Shown here one piece after another: positions 1 to 8,039 of a DNA stretch of 64,000 nt. How positions within the stretch are numbered: the stretch's first letter is position 1; every line of letters starts with the position of its first letter. The notes under the pieces were generated by a model that ran no database searches, was not told the DNA's origin, and saw only the letters and a list, made by a program, of their open reading frames with translations. Position numbers and translations under genes: made by a program. This stretch comes from Hymenobacter psychrophilus (GTDB lineage: Bacteria > Bacteroidota > Bacteroidia > Cytophagales > Hymenobacteraceae), in the NCBI RefSeq assembly GCF_900107135.1, contig NZ_FNOV01000001.1:248001-312000 (forward strand), given 5' to 3'.

Positions 1-710
1 ACGTTTTCGAGGTCCTGCCGGCTGCTGACGGTGGCGTCGGTAACCGTGAGGTAAAGGCGGCGGTAGTCGGTGAGGTAGCCGTTGCTCTGCACGAAATTGG
101 TCTGGCCCAGCGCCGCACTCACGTCGGTGGGCGTCAGGCCGAGGGCGGCCAGCTGGTCGGCCTGCAGCTCCACCTGAAACTCCTTGGTGCGCCCGCCCTG
201 TACCTGCACCGTCGACACCCCCTCCACCTGCGACAAAAACGGCTTGATGGTGAACAGCGCCAGCTTGCGCAGCTCCAGCGCCGAGCGGCCCGGCGCTTCC
301 AGCGTATAGCCCATCACGGGCAGAATGGCCGGGTTCATGCGCTCCACCGACAGCTGGGTGCCCGCCGGCAAGTCGGCCCGAATCTGGTTGAGCCGCGACT
401 CAATGGTCTGCTGGCTGCGCACCACATCCACGCCCCAGTCCAGGAAGGCCGAAATCTCGCACGAGCCCCGGCTGGTAGTCGAGCGCAGCAGCTTCAGCCC
501 CGGCACCTGCTTGATGGCGTTTTCCAGCGGCTTGGTCACGGTCACCATCATGCGGTCGACGGGCTGTAAGCCGTTGTCGGCAATCACCTTCACCTTCGGA
601 AACGTGACTTCCGGAAACAGCGCCACATTGATGCGCCGGTACGCCAGCGTGCCCAGGGCCAGCGCCAGGGCCAGCATCACCGCAATCGGAGCTTTATAAG
701 TTTGGAACAT
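1..710 (-). CDS. RND efflux pump permease, N-terminal part (cut by window edge)
   Basis: Reading the minus strand from the ATG at 710-708 gives 236 residues without a stop before the window edge. The product starts with one hydrophobic segment (FQTYKAPIAVMLALALALG), then INVALFPEV and a periplasmic porter region with VTKPLENAIKQVPG and SRLNQIRADLP, the normal start of the HAE1/CusA/AcrB-type resistance-nodulation-division family. Such pumps are inner-membrane proton-driven exporters working with a periplasmic adaptor and an outer-membrane channel, and both partners lie directly upstream (838-1782 and 1881-3203). It is therefore the third gene of a tripartite efflux operon. The substrate (drug, metal or lipid) cannot be read from this fragment. 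Confidence 0.9.
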   Translation of the reverse strand, partial: MFQTYKAPIAVMLALALALGTLAYRRINVALFPEVTFPKVKVIADNGLQPVDRMMVTVTKPLENAIKQVPGLKLLRSTTSRGSCEISAFLDWGVDVVRSQQTIESRLNQIRADLPAGTQLSVERMNPAILPVMGYTLEAPGRSALELRKLALFTIKPFLSQVEGVSTVQVQGGRTKEFQVELQADQLAALGLTPTDVSAALGQTNFVQSNGYLTDYRRLYLTVTDATVSSRQDLEN

Positions 711-739
711 GGGAGGAGCTGGGAAATTGAAGGGAACTT

Positions 740-828
740 CTGTCATCCTGAGCGGAGAGAAGGACCTTGTCACATTTGCGCGAGTCGTTGTTGCGTAATA
801 ACGTCCTTTGCTCCGCTCAGGATGACAG
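740..828. repeat. Inverted-repeat element, 18-bp perfect stem
   Basis: Bases 740-757 are the exact reverse complement of 811-828, with a 53-base interior. The arm core GTCATCCTGAGC with AAGGACCTT recurs in the repeats at 7988-8018 and 40610-40738. It fills the gap between the adaptor and pump genes of the efflux operon, so it is transcribed and could modulate expression between them. Confidence 0.85.
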
Positions 829-837
829 GCGGGCTAC

Positions 838-1782
838 TCACTCACGACCTCTCTGCTCGATCTGCACCGCTGCCGTATCATCCAGCCCATAATTCCCACT
901 AACCAGAATCCGGTCCTGGGGCGAGAAAACGGGGCGTTTGATTTCAATGCGGCCCTGCTGTTCGAGGCCGGTTTGCACCGGCACGCGCACGGCGGTGGAG
1001 TCGTTGAGCAGGCGCATGACCCAGAACTCGGTCTGGGTTTCGTTGGTGAGCACGGCCGGCCGGGGTAGGGTCGCGGCGCGGTAGGGCGCGGTTTTGTCAA
1101 GTTGCACGGTTACGGCTATGTTTTCGGGCAGCTGGGGCGCGGGGCCAATGAGGCGCACGGTGTAGCGCTGCACCTGGGTGGCGAGGTCGGCGGCGGGCAG
1201 CACCTCGGCCACCCGGCCCGGCAGCACCCGGCCATCGGGCAGCGTAATGCGGCAGCTTTGGCCGGTGCGCACGTAGCGCAGCTGCGTTACGGGCACATCG
1301 AGCACGAAACCGAAGCGGGTCTGGTCGTACACCAGGGCCAGCTGCTCGCCATCCTGCACGTAGTCGCCGGCCAGCTTGTCCACGATGGCCAGCACCCCGG
1401 CGCGGGGGCTGGCAATGCGGATGATGCCGCTGAACCGCAGCCGCGGGTCGCCGGTAAGCTGGTCGAGGTGCAGGGTGCGGGCTTCCTTGGTTTGCAGCGT
1501 GAACACCGTCTGGCCCGCCCGCACCAGCTGCCCCGGCACGGGCACCGGGGCCAGCAGGTAGCCCGTGGTGGTGGCCCGCAGCACGTCCTTGGCCGGGTAC
1601 GCCGACACGGCCCGCAGCTCCAGCACGTCGGTCAGCGTATCGGTCTGCACCCGCTCCACCGTTACCACGGCCCGGGGCCGCACGGCCGTTTCGTCGGCCG
1701 CAGTTTCCTCGGCCGGCGCGGCGGGGTTGCAGGCGGCCAGCAGCAGGAGAGCAGAAAAGGGCAGGAGGGCTCGGTTGGTCAT
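838..1782 (-). CDS. Periplasmic adaptor (HlyD/MFP family) of RND efflux pump, lipoprotein
   Basis: 314 residues from the ATG at 1782. This start is chosen over an upstream in-frame ATG at 1884 because it gives a clean lipoprotein signal peptide (MTNRALLPFSALLLLAAC, cysteine about residue 18). It then shows the usual adaptor layout: VVTVERVQTDTLTDVLELR beta-barrel start, a biotinyl-lipoyl-like segment (TTTGYLLAPVPVPGQLVRAGQTVFTLQ), a short alpha-hairpin region, and a C-terminal barrel and membrane-proximal domain. Adaptors of this family bridge an inner-membrane RND pump and a TolC-like channel. It sits between those two genes and is probably co-transcribed with them. The 98-base gap upstream holds a hairpin and a 7-bp repeat. 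Confidence 0.9.
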   Translation of the reverse strand: MTNRALLPFSALLLLAACNPAAPAEETAADETAVRPRAVVTVERVQTDTLTDVLELRAVSAYPAKDVLRATTTGYLLAPVPVPGQLVRAGQTVFTLQTKEARTLHLDQLTGDPRLRFSGIIRIASPRAGVLAIVDKLAGDYVQDGEQLALVYDQTRFGFVLDVPVTQLRYVRTGQSCRITLPDGRVLPGRVAEVLPAADLATQVQRYTVRLIGPAPQLPENIAVTVQLDKTAPYRAATLPRPAVLTNETQTEFWVMRLLNDSTAVRVPVQTGLEQQGRIEIKRPVFSPQDRILVSGNYGLDDTAAVQIEQRGRE

Positions 1783-1799
1783 GATTTGAAAATTGTAAC

Positions 1800-1848
1800 A
1801 GCACGTCGTGCTTCGACTGCGCGGACGCCAGATGAAGCGCGACGTGCT
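1800..1848. repeat. Hairpin (15-bp arms, one mismatch)
   Basis: Bases 1800-1814 and 1834-1848 are reverse complements apart from one base. It lies between the TolC-like gene and the adaptor gene, immediately upstream of the adaptor start. There is no T-tract on the minus strand, so it is a processing or repeat hairpin more than a classical terminator. Confidence 0.65.
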
Positions 1849-1853
1849 TTTTA

Positions 1854-1874
1854 CTGGTAACTGGCAACTGGTAA
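1854..1874. repeat. Three tandem copies of a 7-bp unit (CTGGTAA)
   Basis: Units at 1854-1860, 1861-1867 (one change) and 1868-1874 lie just after the stop of the TolC-like gene. The unit resembles in length and style the CTAACAG heptamer array at 4918-4988. Confidence 0.6.
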
Positions 1875-1880
1875 CTGACC

Positions 1881-3203
1881 TCATTCACTCAGATAATCCA
1901 GCTGATAGAGCACCCGTAGCCGGTCGGTTTCGGTTTGGGTGAGGCTGAAGCCGAAGTTGCGGGTACTGCCAAGGAGCTGCAGGTAGTCGAGGATGCTGAT
2001 GTCGCCGGTGGCGAGCTGCTGGTGGCCGGCGGCTACCAGGGCTTCCGCCACGCGGAGCTGCTCGCGCAGCAGACCCAGCAGCTCGGTAGTGGCTTGCAGC
2101 TGATTTTGGAGCTGGTCGTAGAGCTGCTGGCGCTGGGCCGACAGAAACGAGCGGTAGCCGTGCCGGATTTGCTCCGCCACTTCCAGCCGGCTGGAAGCCA
2201 GTTGGCGCTGGTGGCCATCAAAAATCGGCACCGAAAGCTGCAGGCCCCCGCTGATGCCGAAGCGCCGCTGAATAGCAAGCAGCGAGGCCGACTGCAGGCC
2301 GATATCGGCCACGGCCTGCACGCGGGGGCGGTAGCTCAGGGCTATGGCCCGGTGCTGCAACCGTAGGCGCAGGCTGTCGAGCGTGTACTGGCGCTGGGTG
2401 ATGGAGTGGAGGCCGGCCAGCGGCGCATGGGTAGGCGGCACGGGCGTCTGCAGCGGCCGCAACGCCGTATCGCGCACGCCGCAGAGGTAGCGTAGCGTGC
2501 CCAGCTCGCGGCGGTAGGCCAGCCGGTTTTGCTGCACCGTTACTTCCTCGGTGCGCACCGAGAGGTAATACGACAGATACTGGGTTTGCTTGTAAAGGCC
2601 ACCATTTACGAGCCGGCGCAGTAGCACATCCTGGCGGCGCAGCTGGGCCAGGATTTCCCGGCTAAAGGCCCACTGCTGTTCGGCGGCGTAGGCCGTCAGA
2701 AACTGGTCGGTGAGGCTGCGGCGCAGGTCCAGGGCCGAAAGGCGGCCGTTGTTGCGCAGCGTCTGGCCCTGGTTTTCGAGCAGGCGGTAGTCGTTGCGCA
2801 GCACGTTGCCGTTGAGCAGCGGCTGGCTTATGCTGGCCACCGTGCCGTAGTTGCCGCCGTTGCTCACGGCCTCGTCGTAGCCAAAGCGGCGGGATACGGG
2901 CGCGTACACGGCCACCGCGTTGCCGGCCACGTACGGCCGGTTCTGGGCCGCCCGACGCAGGCTGTCGAGCTGGTTCTGGAGCACCTGCCCGCGCCAGTCG
3001 CCCAGCAGCGGGCTGTGCTGGTAGGCTGCGGCCAGAAACTCTTCGAGCCGGTTAGGCGCGGTCGGGGCGGGCCGCGCCGGTGTCGGCTGGGACGCTCCGG
3101 GCCGGGCCGCCAGCAGCAGCCCCAGCAATATCGCCCCCGGCAGCCAGCCCCGGCAGGCGGATAATCTCTTGCAGAGCAGGCGAAAAGTTGGTAGAATGGG
3201 CAC
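1881..3203 (-). CDS. TolC-family outer-membrane efflux protein
   Basis: 440 residues beginning with a signal sequence (WLPGAILLGLLLAARPGAS). The mature part is largely long amphipathic helices rich in Q, L and R (for example QWAFSREILAQLRRQDVLLRRL and QLYDQLQNQLQATTELLGLL), with short strand-like stretches such as ISGGLQLSVPIFDG, the OEP/TolC pattern of two repeated halves. It forms the outer-membrane exit duct for the pump encoded downstream. It is the first gene of the minus-strand operon TolC, adaptor, pump. Length is normal for the family. Confidence 0.88.
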   Translation of the reverse strand: MPILPTFRLLCKRLSACRGWLPGAILLGLLLAARPGASQPTPARPAPTAPNRLEEFLAAAYQHSPLLGDWRGQVLQNQLDSLRRAAQNRPYVAGNAVAVYAPVSRRFGYDEAVSNGGNYGTVASISQPLLNGNVLRNDYRLLENQGQTLRNNGRLSALDLRRSLTDQFLTAYAAEQQWAFSREILAQLRRQDVLLRRLVNGGLYKQTQYLSYYLSVRTEEVTVQQNRLAYRRELGTLRYLCGVRDTALRPLQTPVPPTHAPLAGLHSITQRQYTLDSLRLRLQHRAIALSYRPRVQAVADIGLQSASLLAIQRRFGISGGLQLSVPIFDGHQRQLASSRLEVAEQIRHGYRSFLSAQRQQLYDQLQNQLQATTELLGLLREQLRVAEALVAAGHQQLATGDISILDYLQLLGSTRNFGFSLTQTETDRLRVLYQLDYLSE

Positions 3204-3359
3204 GGGCAGCGGCAGTTAACTGCCGCAAAGCTGCCTGTCAATTCTGAAGTAAATCTGAGGCCGGGCCAGTTGGCAGCCACCTCTCATCCGGCTCCTTCAG
3301 GTTTTCTTCAGACCCACCTCCTACGTTCGGGCTCTTTTACTTCGCTCCGGCATCTGCCC

Positions 3360-4115
3360 ATGAAAAAGCTCCCCGAAATCACCCTGCTGTTCTGGATAAT
3401 GAAAATCTGCGCCACCACGCTCGGCGAAACCGGCGGCGACCTGCTGGCCCAGACCCTGAACGTCGGCTACGCGCTCAGCTCGGTTATTCTGCTCAGCATT
3501 TTCCTGGTGATACTGGTGGGCCAGCTGCTGGCCCGGCGCTACGTGCCCGCCCTGTACTGGGCCGTTATTCTGGCCACCAGCACGGCCGGCACCACGTTGT
3601 CCGACTACATGGACCGCACGCTGGGGCTGGGCTACGCTACCGGGGCGCTGATTTTAGTGGGCCTGCTGGCCTTGGTGCTGGGCGTGTGGTGGCTCAGCGA
3701 AAGGTCGTTGTCGGTTGATAAGGTGCAGTCGCGCAAGGCCGAGCTGTTTTACTGGACCGCCATCCTGGTGTCCAACACGCTGGGCACCGCGCTGGGCGAT
3801 TACCTGGCCGACGATTCGGGCCTGGGCTTCGGCGGCGGGGCGCTGCTCATTGGCTCGCTGCTGGCACTGGTAGTGCTGGCCCACTACTTCACCCGCATTT
3901 CGGCGGTTCTGCTGTTTTGGGCGGCTTTTGTGCTTACCCGCCCGTTTGGGGCCACAATGGGCGATTTGCTTACCAAGGATGTCAGTAAAAATGGCCTTGG
4001 TTTCGGCACCATCGGCTCCTCGCTCATTTTGTTCGCGGTGTTGCTCGGCCTCGTGGTTTACACTAGCTGGCAGCTCCGGCGGCCGGCCGCTGAAGCAGAC
4101 GTGCGGCTGCATTAA
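3360..4115 (+). CDS. DUF347 (COG4705-type) integral membrane protein
   Basis: 251 residues from the ATG at 3360; an upstream in-frame start at 3270 would add a hydrophilic stretch atypical of the family. The protein is four imperfect repeats, each a two-helix unit with a charged motif: KICATTLGETGGDLL, ATSTAGTTLSDYMDR, LVSNTLGTALGDYLADDSGLGFG and LTRPFGATMGDLLTK. That four-fold TLG...GD repeat defines DUF347. The family is a predicted inner-membrane protein without an agreed function that I know of. It is followed 86 bases downstream by a two-component system on the same strand, which may or may not be linked. Confidence 0.85.
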   Translation: MKKLPEITLLFWIMKICATTLGETGGDLLAQTLNVGYALSSVILLSIFLVILVGQLLARRYVPALYWAVILATSTAGTTLSDYMDRTLGLGYATGALILVGLLALVLGVWWLSERSLSVDKVQSRKAELFYWTAILVSNTLGTALGDYLADDSGLGFGGGALLIGSLLALVVLAHYFTRISAVLLFWAAFVLTRPFGATMGDLLTKDVSKNGLGFGTIGSSLILFAVLLGLVVYTSWQLRRPAAEADVRLH

Positions 4116-4201
4116 GCGAAGTTTCCTCAGAATTACGTCAGATTTGCACCGTTCCTTCGCCAGCAGCGCCCGCACCGTGGCGGCTGCTGCTGGCTTGCCC
4201 T

Positions 4202-4882
4202 ATGAAACTGCTCCTCATTGAAGATGAAATAGCGCTGCGCAACACGCTGGTCGAGTACCTGCGCCAAAACGGCTATGTGTGCGAAGTGGCCGGCTCCTTC
4301 GAGCAGGCCCTGGAAAAAGTCAAGCTCTACGACTACGATTGCGTGGTGCTGGACCTGACGCTGCCCGGTACCGGCAACGGCCTCGACATCCTGCGCACGC
4401 TTAAGGCCGATGGCTCGCGGGCCGGCGTGCTCATCATCTCGGCCCGCGCTTCGCTCGACGACCGCCTCACCGGCCTCGACCTGGGGGCCGACGACTACCT
4501 GACCAAGCCCTTCCATCTGGCCGAGCTGAACTCGCGGCTGCGGGCCATCATCCGGCGGCGGCAGTTCCAGGGCCACCACCACATTGCCTTCCGCGACTTG
4601 GTGGTGTGGCCCGAGCAGGCCGAGGTGTTCGTGCGCGAGCAGCCCCTCACGCTCACCCGCAAAGAGTATGATCTGTTGCTCTTCCTGCTGACCAACCCCA
4701 ACCGCGTGCTCACCAAGGAAGCCATTGCCGAGCACCTCTGCGGCGACGCCGTCGATGCGGCCGACTCGTTCGACTTCATCTATACCCACCTGAAAAACCT
4801 GCGCAAAAAGCTTCAGGAAAAAGGCGCGGATAACTACATCCGCACCATGTACGGCGTGGGCTATAAGTTGAGCTTTGAGTAA
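4202..4882 (+). CDS. OmpR/PhoB-type response regulator
   Basis: 226 residues. The receiver domain (about 1-115) has acidic residues E7 and D8, phospho-acceptor D51 (CVVLDLTLPG), T/S position S80 and conserved K102 (LTKPF). The C-terminal winged-helix domain (about 130-226) has LTRKEYDLLLFLLTNPNRVLTK and the ending IRTMYGVGYKLSFE. It is a DNA-binding transcriptional regulator phosphorylated by the kinase encoded at 5009-6265. The divergent efflux operon is a plausible but unproven target. Confidence 0.95.
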   Translation: MKLLLIEDEIALRNTLVEYLRQNGYVCEVAGSFEQALEKVKLYDYDCVVLDLTLPGTGNGLDILRTLKADGSRAGVLIISARASLDDRLTGLDLGADDYLTKPFHLAELNSRLRAIIRRRQFQGHHHIAFRDLVVWPEQAEVFVREQPLTLTRKEYDLLLFLLTNPNRVLTKEAIAEHLCGDAVDAADSFDFIYTHLKNLRKKLQEKGADNYIRTMYGVGYKLSFE

Positions 4883-4889
4883 GTTTTTG

Positions 4890-4988
4890 AGCTGTTAGCT
4901 GTTAGCTCCCGTTCCTTCAGCTAACAGCTAACAGCTAACAGCTAACAGCTAACAGCTAACAGCTAACAGCTAACAGCTAACAGCTAAC
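4890..4988. repeat. Array of about ten 7-bp units (CTAACAG) with an upstream inverted copy
   Basis: From 4918 to 4988 the sequence is an unbroken run of the heptamer. Bases 4890-4907 are the reverse complement of two and a half units, separated by a ten-base loop, so the upstream copy can pair with any register of the array as a roughly 18-bp stem. The block occupies most of the gap between the response-regulator stop and the kinase start. Confidence 0.95.
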
Positions 4989-5008
4989 TCAGTCATCAGC
5001 TTAAAAAA

Positions 5009-6265
5009 ATGAAGCTGCTCACCAAAACCAACCGCTACTACCTGCTGCTGACGACTGCGCTGTTTGCGCTGGCGGGCGTGGGACTGTATTATGGTCTTTA
5101 TGCGGCGCTGCGGCACGAGGTGGAGGAGCAGCTCGGCAATGCCCGCCTGCAACTGGAGCGCCGCGCCGCTGCCGGGGAAGCGCTGCCTGCCACGCCCTTC
5201 GAGTACCAGCTGAGCGTGAGCCCGCAGCCGCGCCCGCTCGGCTACCGCGACACGCTGCTGCTCGACCCCGTGGAGGGCGAGCTGGTGCCGCACCGGCAGC
5301 TCACGTTTCGGTTGCCGGTGCAGGGCCGCCCGGCCTGGGTAACGCTGCGTAAGTCGCTGGTAGAAACCGACGACGTGCTGGGCGTAGTGCTGACGGTGCT
5401 GCTGACGGTGCTGGCGCTGCTGCTGCTGAGCGTAGTGCTGCTCAACCGCTGGCTTTCGCAGCGCCTGTGGGCCCCGTTCCGGACGACGCTGGTGGCCCTG
5501 CGCCACTACGGGGTGCAGGAGCATCGGGTGCTGGAATTTGCGCCCGTCAGCACTGATGAGTTTGCCGAGCTTAATGGGGTGCTCACCCGCCTTACCCGCC
5601 GCCTGGTGGCCGACTACGAGGCGGTGCGCGAGTTCACGGCCAACGCCGCCCACGAAACCCAAACGCCGCTGGCCATTATGCAGGCCCAGCTGGAGCAGCT
5701 GCTGCAACTGCCCGAAATGGCGAATCCGCAGCTGGCCGGCCTCGTTACCGACCTTTATCAGGCCACCCGTCGCCTCTCGCGCCTGCATCAGGCCCTCACG
5801 CTGCTCAGCCACCTCGAAAACCGGCAGTTTGTCGCTCCCGCTGTTTCGCTTTCGCTGGCCCAGCTGCTGCGCGACAAAACCGAAAAGCTCCAGCCCCTGC
5901 TCGAAGCCCGCGACCTGACCCTGCACCTGCACCTGGCCGCCGAGCCCAGCGGCCTGCACCTGCACCCCGGCCTGGCCGATTCGCTGGTACACAACCTGCT
6001 CCAGAACGCCATCAAGCACAACCGCCCCGGCGGCTCTATCGAGGTGCGCCTGAGCCCCGAAGCCCTGGAAATCAGCAACCCCGGCCCGGCCGTCAGCGGC
6101 GACCCGGCCCGGTTTTTCGAGCGGTTTCAGAAGCACGATGCCGCCTCGGCCTCGCCCGGCCTGGGGTTGTCCATCGTGGAGCAAATCGGCCGCTACTACG
6201 GTTTCCGGGTGAGCTATACGTTCGAGCCCAACGGCTCCCGCCACACGTTGCGGGTGGTATTTTGA
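5009..6265 (+). CDS. Membrane sensor histidine kinase
   Basis: 418 residues with two membrane segments (about 10-32 and 128-150) around a periplasmic sensor of roughly 95 residues. A linker/HAMP-like region follows, then an H-box with phospho-acceptor His215 (FTANAAHETQTPLAIM), an N-box (LVHNLLQNAIKHNRPGG), a degenerate G1 (ISNPGPA), F-box FFERFQK and G2 GLGLSIVEQIG. It pairs with the response regulator at 4202-4882. The two genes are separated by a heptamer array able to fold into a hairpin, which could lower or vary kinase expression relative to the regulator. Confidence 0.95.
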   Translation: MKLLTKTNRYYLLLTTALFALAGVGLYYGLYAALRHEVEEQLGNARLQLERRAAAGEALPATPFEYQLSVSPQPRPLGYRDTLLLDPVEGELVPHRQLTFRLPVQGRPAWVTLRKSLVETDDVLGVVLTVLLTVLALLLLSVVLLNRWLSQRLWAPFRTTLVALRHYGVQEHRVLEFAPVSTDEFAELNGVLTRLTRRLVADYEAVREFTANAAHETQTPLAIMQAQLEQLLQLPEMANPQLAGLVTDLYQATRRLSRLHQALTLLSHLENRQFVAPAVSLSLAQLLRDKTEKLQPLLEARDLTLHLHLAAEPSGLHLHPGLADSLVHNLLQNAIKHNRPGGSIEVRLSPEALEISNPGPAVSGDPARFFERFQKHDAASASPGLGLSIVEQIGRYYGFRVSYTFEPNGSRHTLRVVF

Positions 6266-6279
6266 TGCGTTGGTAGCGG

Positions 6280-6377
6280 AACGTCATTCAGAGCGCAGCG
6301 AAGAATCTCGCGTGAATCGTCCAATAACCAAGGCAACGATTACACGCGAGATTCTTCGCTGCGCTCTGAATGACGTT
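6280..6377. repeat. Inverted-repeat element, 35-bp perfect stem
   Basis: Bases 6280-6314 are the exact reverse complement of 6343-6377 and pairing continues inward with one bulge. The arms carry GTCATTC-GAGC-AGCGAAGAATCTCGCGTG, shared with the element at 58792-58892. It lies after the histidine kinase gene and may end its transcript, although the T-tract is weak. Confidence 0.92.
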
Positions 6378-6468
6378 ATTGCTCTAACCCCTAACTGAAT
6401 ATCAACCAGAAAACCAACAGATTCGGGCGCTAGGTTTGAATGTAGTTAACCCTCAAACCGCACGCTGT

Positions 6469-6906
6469 ATGAACCACTCCTTTGGATTACTCGCCGCCGC
6501 TCTGCTGCTGGCCGGCTCGGCTTCGGCCCAGAAACTAAAAACCGCCCAGGTTCCCGCGGCCGTAGTGGCCGGCTTTACTCAGAAATTTCTCCAGGCCAAG
6601 GACGTGAAGTGGGAAAAGGAAAACGACCACTACGAGGCCGGTTTCAAGCAGGGCAAAGCCGAAATGTCGGCCCTGCTGCTTGCCAATGGCGCGCTGGTGG
6701 AAACCGAAACGGAAATTAGTGTGGCCCAGCTACCGGCCGAAATACGCGCCACGCTGGCCCGCCAGTATAAGGGGGTAACTATTAAGGAAGCCGCCAAAAT
6801 TGTGGCGGCCGGCACTGGTGCGGTTACCTACGAAGCCGAAATAGCACAGGGCGGCAAAACCCGCGACGTGCTCTTCAACGCGGACGGTCAGGAAGTAAAG
6901 CAGTAG
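6469..6906 (+). CDS. Secreted PepSY-like protein
   Basis: 145 residues from the ATG at 6469, chosen because it starts a standard signal peptide (MNHSFGLLAAALLLAGSASA, cut before QKLK). The mature part has VPAAVVAGFTQKFLQAKDVKWEKENDHYEAGF and later LPAEIRATLARQYKGVTIKEAAKI, the repeated alpha-beta pattern of PepSY-like periplasmic proteins common in Bacteroidota. No enzymatic residues are visible. Such proteins often sit near two-component systems, as here, but their role is unknown to me. Confidence 0.75.
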   Translation: MNHSFGLLAAALLLAGSASAQKLKTAQVPAAVVAGFTQKFLQAKDVKWEKENDHYEAGFKQGKAEMSALLLANGALVETETEISVAQLPAEIRATLARQYKGVTIKEAAKIVAAGTGAVTYEAEIAQGGKTRDVLFNADGQEVKQ

Positions 6907-6926
6907 GGGCAAAGCGTCGCCGGGGG

Positions 6927-7952
6927 CTACACCGTATCGTGACCCTCGGTGGCCAGCTCGCGTAGCAACTGGCGCAGGCCGGCGGGTTCCTGCAGCAGCT
7001 GCAGCACCTGGGCCAGGTATTCGGCTTCGGCTTTCAGGTGGCGCTTTAGCTGCCGGATTTCCTGCTCGCGCTTTTTGCCGGTGGTGGCACCGAAGCCATT
7101 CTCGCCGTATTGCAGCACCTGAATCCGCTGTTTCAGCTCGGTTTGCTGCTGTTGCAGGGCCTGGGTATAGCGGGCCAGCAGGGTGTCGTCGGTTTGGTTA
7201 GCGGGGGCAGTTTCGGCCAGCAGCTGGAGCAGCGTATACAGGTCGTTGGCCTCGTAGGCCTCCGTGATGCGCTGCATAAGCTGGGTGCGCTGCCCGTGGG
7301 TGCTTTCGTCGCGGCTCAGGTCGGGATGATGGGCGCGGGCCAGCTGGCGGTACAGGGTTTTGGTGTTGGCCAGCAAGGCCTGCTCCTGGTTTCGTCCGGC
7401 CTGAGCCGCCGCTTCTTCGGCCCGCTGCTGCTTGCTTTTGCGCCGGGCCCGGGCCGCCTCGGCCGCCTGCTCGTGCGGCGCCTGCCCGGCCGCCGCTGGC
7501 GGTGGGGGCGTGGCCACTGCGGGCACCTTTTCCTCGTCCTCCTCATCGGTATCATCGGTGCGGCGGCGCGGCGCGTACTTGCGCAGCATCTCGGCCGCAT
7601 CTTCCCCGAACCGGTCCTGCAAGGTGCGGGCGTTGCCCAGCAGCAGGGCCGTAATCTGCTGCTCCTCCAGGCGGCTGAAATAGCCCAGCAGCAGGGCTTC
7701 TTCCAGCGGGACAAATAGCGCTTGCCGGGCCTGCACTACCGTGTTGGCGGCTGGACCCACCTGCTGCCAATAGCGGCGGCGCGCCTCGGCCTGGGCCGCC
7801 TGTAACTCGCGTAGCCGCTGCCGTAGCCCCTCTACCCGCGCTACGGCCTCGGTAAAGGCCTGCTGGGCCGGCGTCCCGGGGGCAGCAGCTGGGGCAGGAG
7901 TCGGCAACGAGTTAGCGGCCGGCAGGTCGGTATAAGGGTTGTGCAGGTGCAT
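6927..7952 (-). CDS. J-domain-like coiled-coil protein
   Basis: 341 residues from the ATG at 7952; an upstream ATG at 7994 falls inside a repeat and is less likely. The N-terminal half is helical and rich in A, Q, R and E. A low-complexity acidic/proline linker follows (about 136-155). The segment LYRQLARAHHPDLSRDE then carries the HPD tripeptide of DnaJ domains and continues into MQRITEAYEANDLYTLLQLL, the usual helix III/IV of partial J-domains. The C-terminal part is coiled-coil. It is probably a cytosolic Hsp70 co-chaperone-type protein; the partner is not in the window. Confidence 0.65.
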   Translation of the reverse strand: MHLHNPYTDLPAANSLPTPAPAAAPGTPAQQAFTEAVARVEGLRQRLRELQAAQAEARRRYWQQVGPAANTVVQARQALFVPLEEALLLGYFSRLEEQQITALLLGNARTLQDRFGEDAAEMLRKYAPRRRTDDTDEEDEEKVPAVATPPPPAAAGQAPHEQAAEAARARRKSKQQRAEEAAAQAGRNQEQALLANTKTLYRQLARAHHPDLSRDESTHGQRTQLMQRITEAYEANDLYTLLQLLAETAPANQTDDTLLARYTQALQQQQTELKQRIQVLQYGENGFGATTGKKREQEIRQLKRHLKAEAEYLAQVLQLLQEPAGLRQLLRELATEGHDTV

Positions 7953-7987
7953 AGGAAGGCGCAAGGGCGTAGTAAAAGACAAAAGTA

Positions 7988-8018
7988 CTGTCATCCTGCC
8001 CTTCGCTCAGGATGACAG
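7988..8018. repeat. Short hairpin, 11-bp stem, GTCATCCTG family
   Basis: Bases 7988-7998 pair exactly with 8008-8018 over a nine-base loop. It carries the same CTGTCATCCTG arm as the repeats at 740-828 and 40610-40738, here in a minimal form, between the HDAC-family and J-domain genes. Confidence 0.7.
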
Positions 8019-8039
8019 GCTATTTATTAAGCTGCTCCA

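Noticed and set aside
4918..4988. Tandem repeats resembling a small CRISPR array
   Set aside because: The unit is 7 bp with no spacers, and there is no cas gene in the window.
4970..6244. Long minus-strand ORF of 424 codons opposite the histidine kinase
   Set aside because: GC-rich antisense shadow; the Q/H/R/G-rich product lacks any family features.
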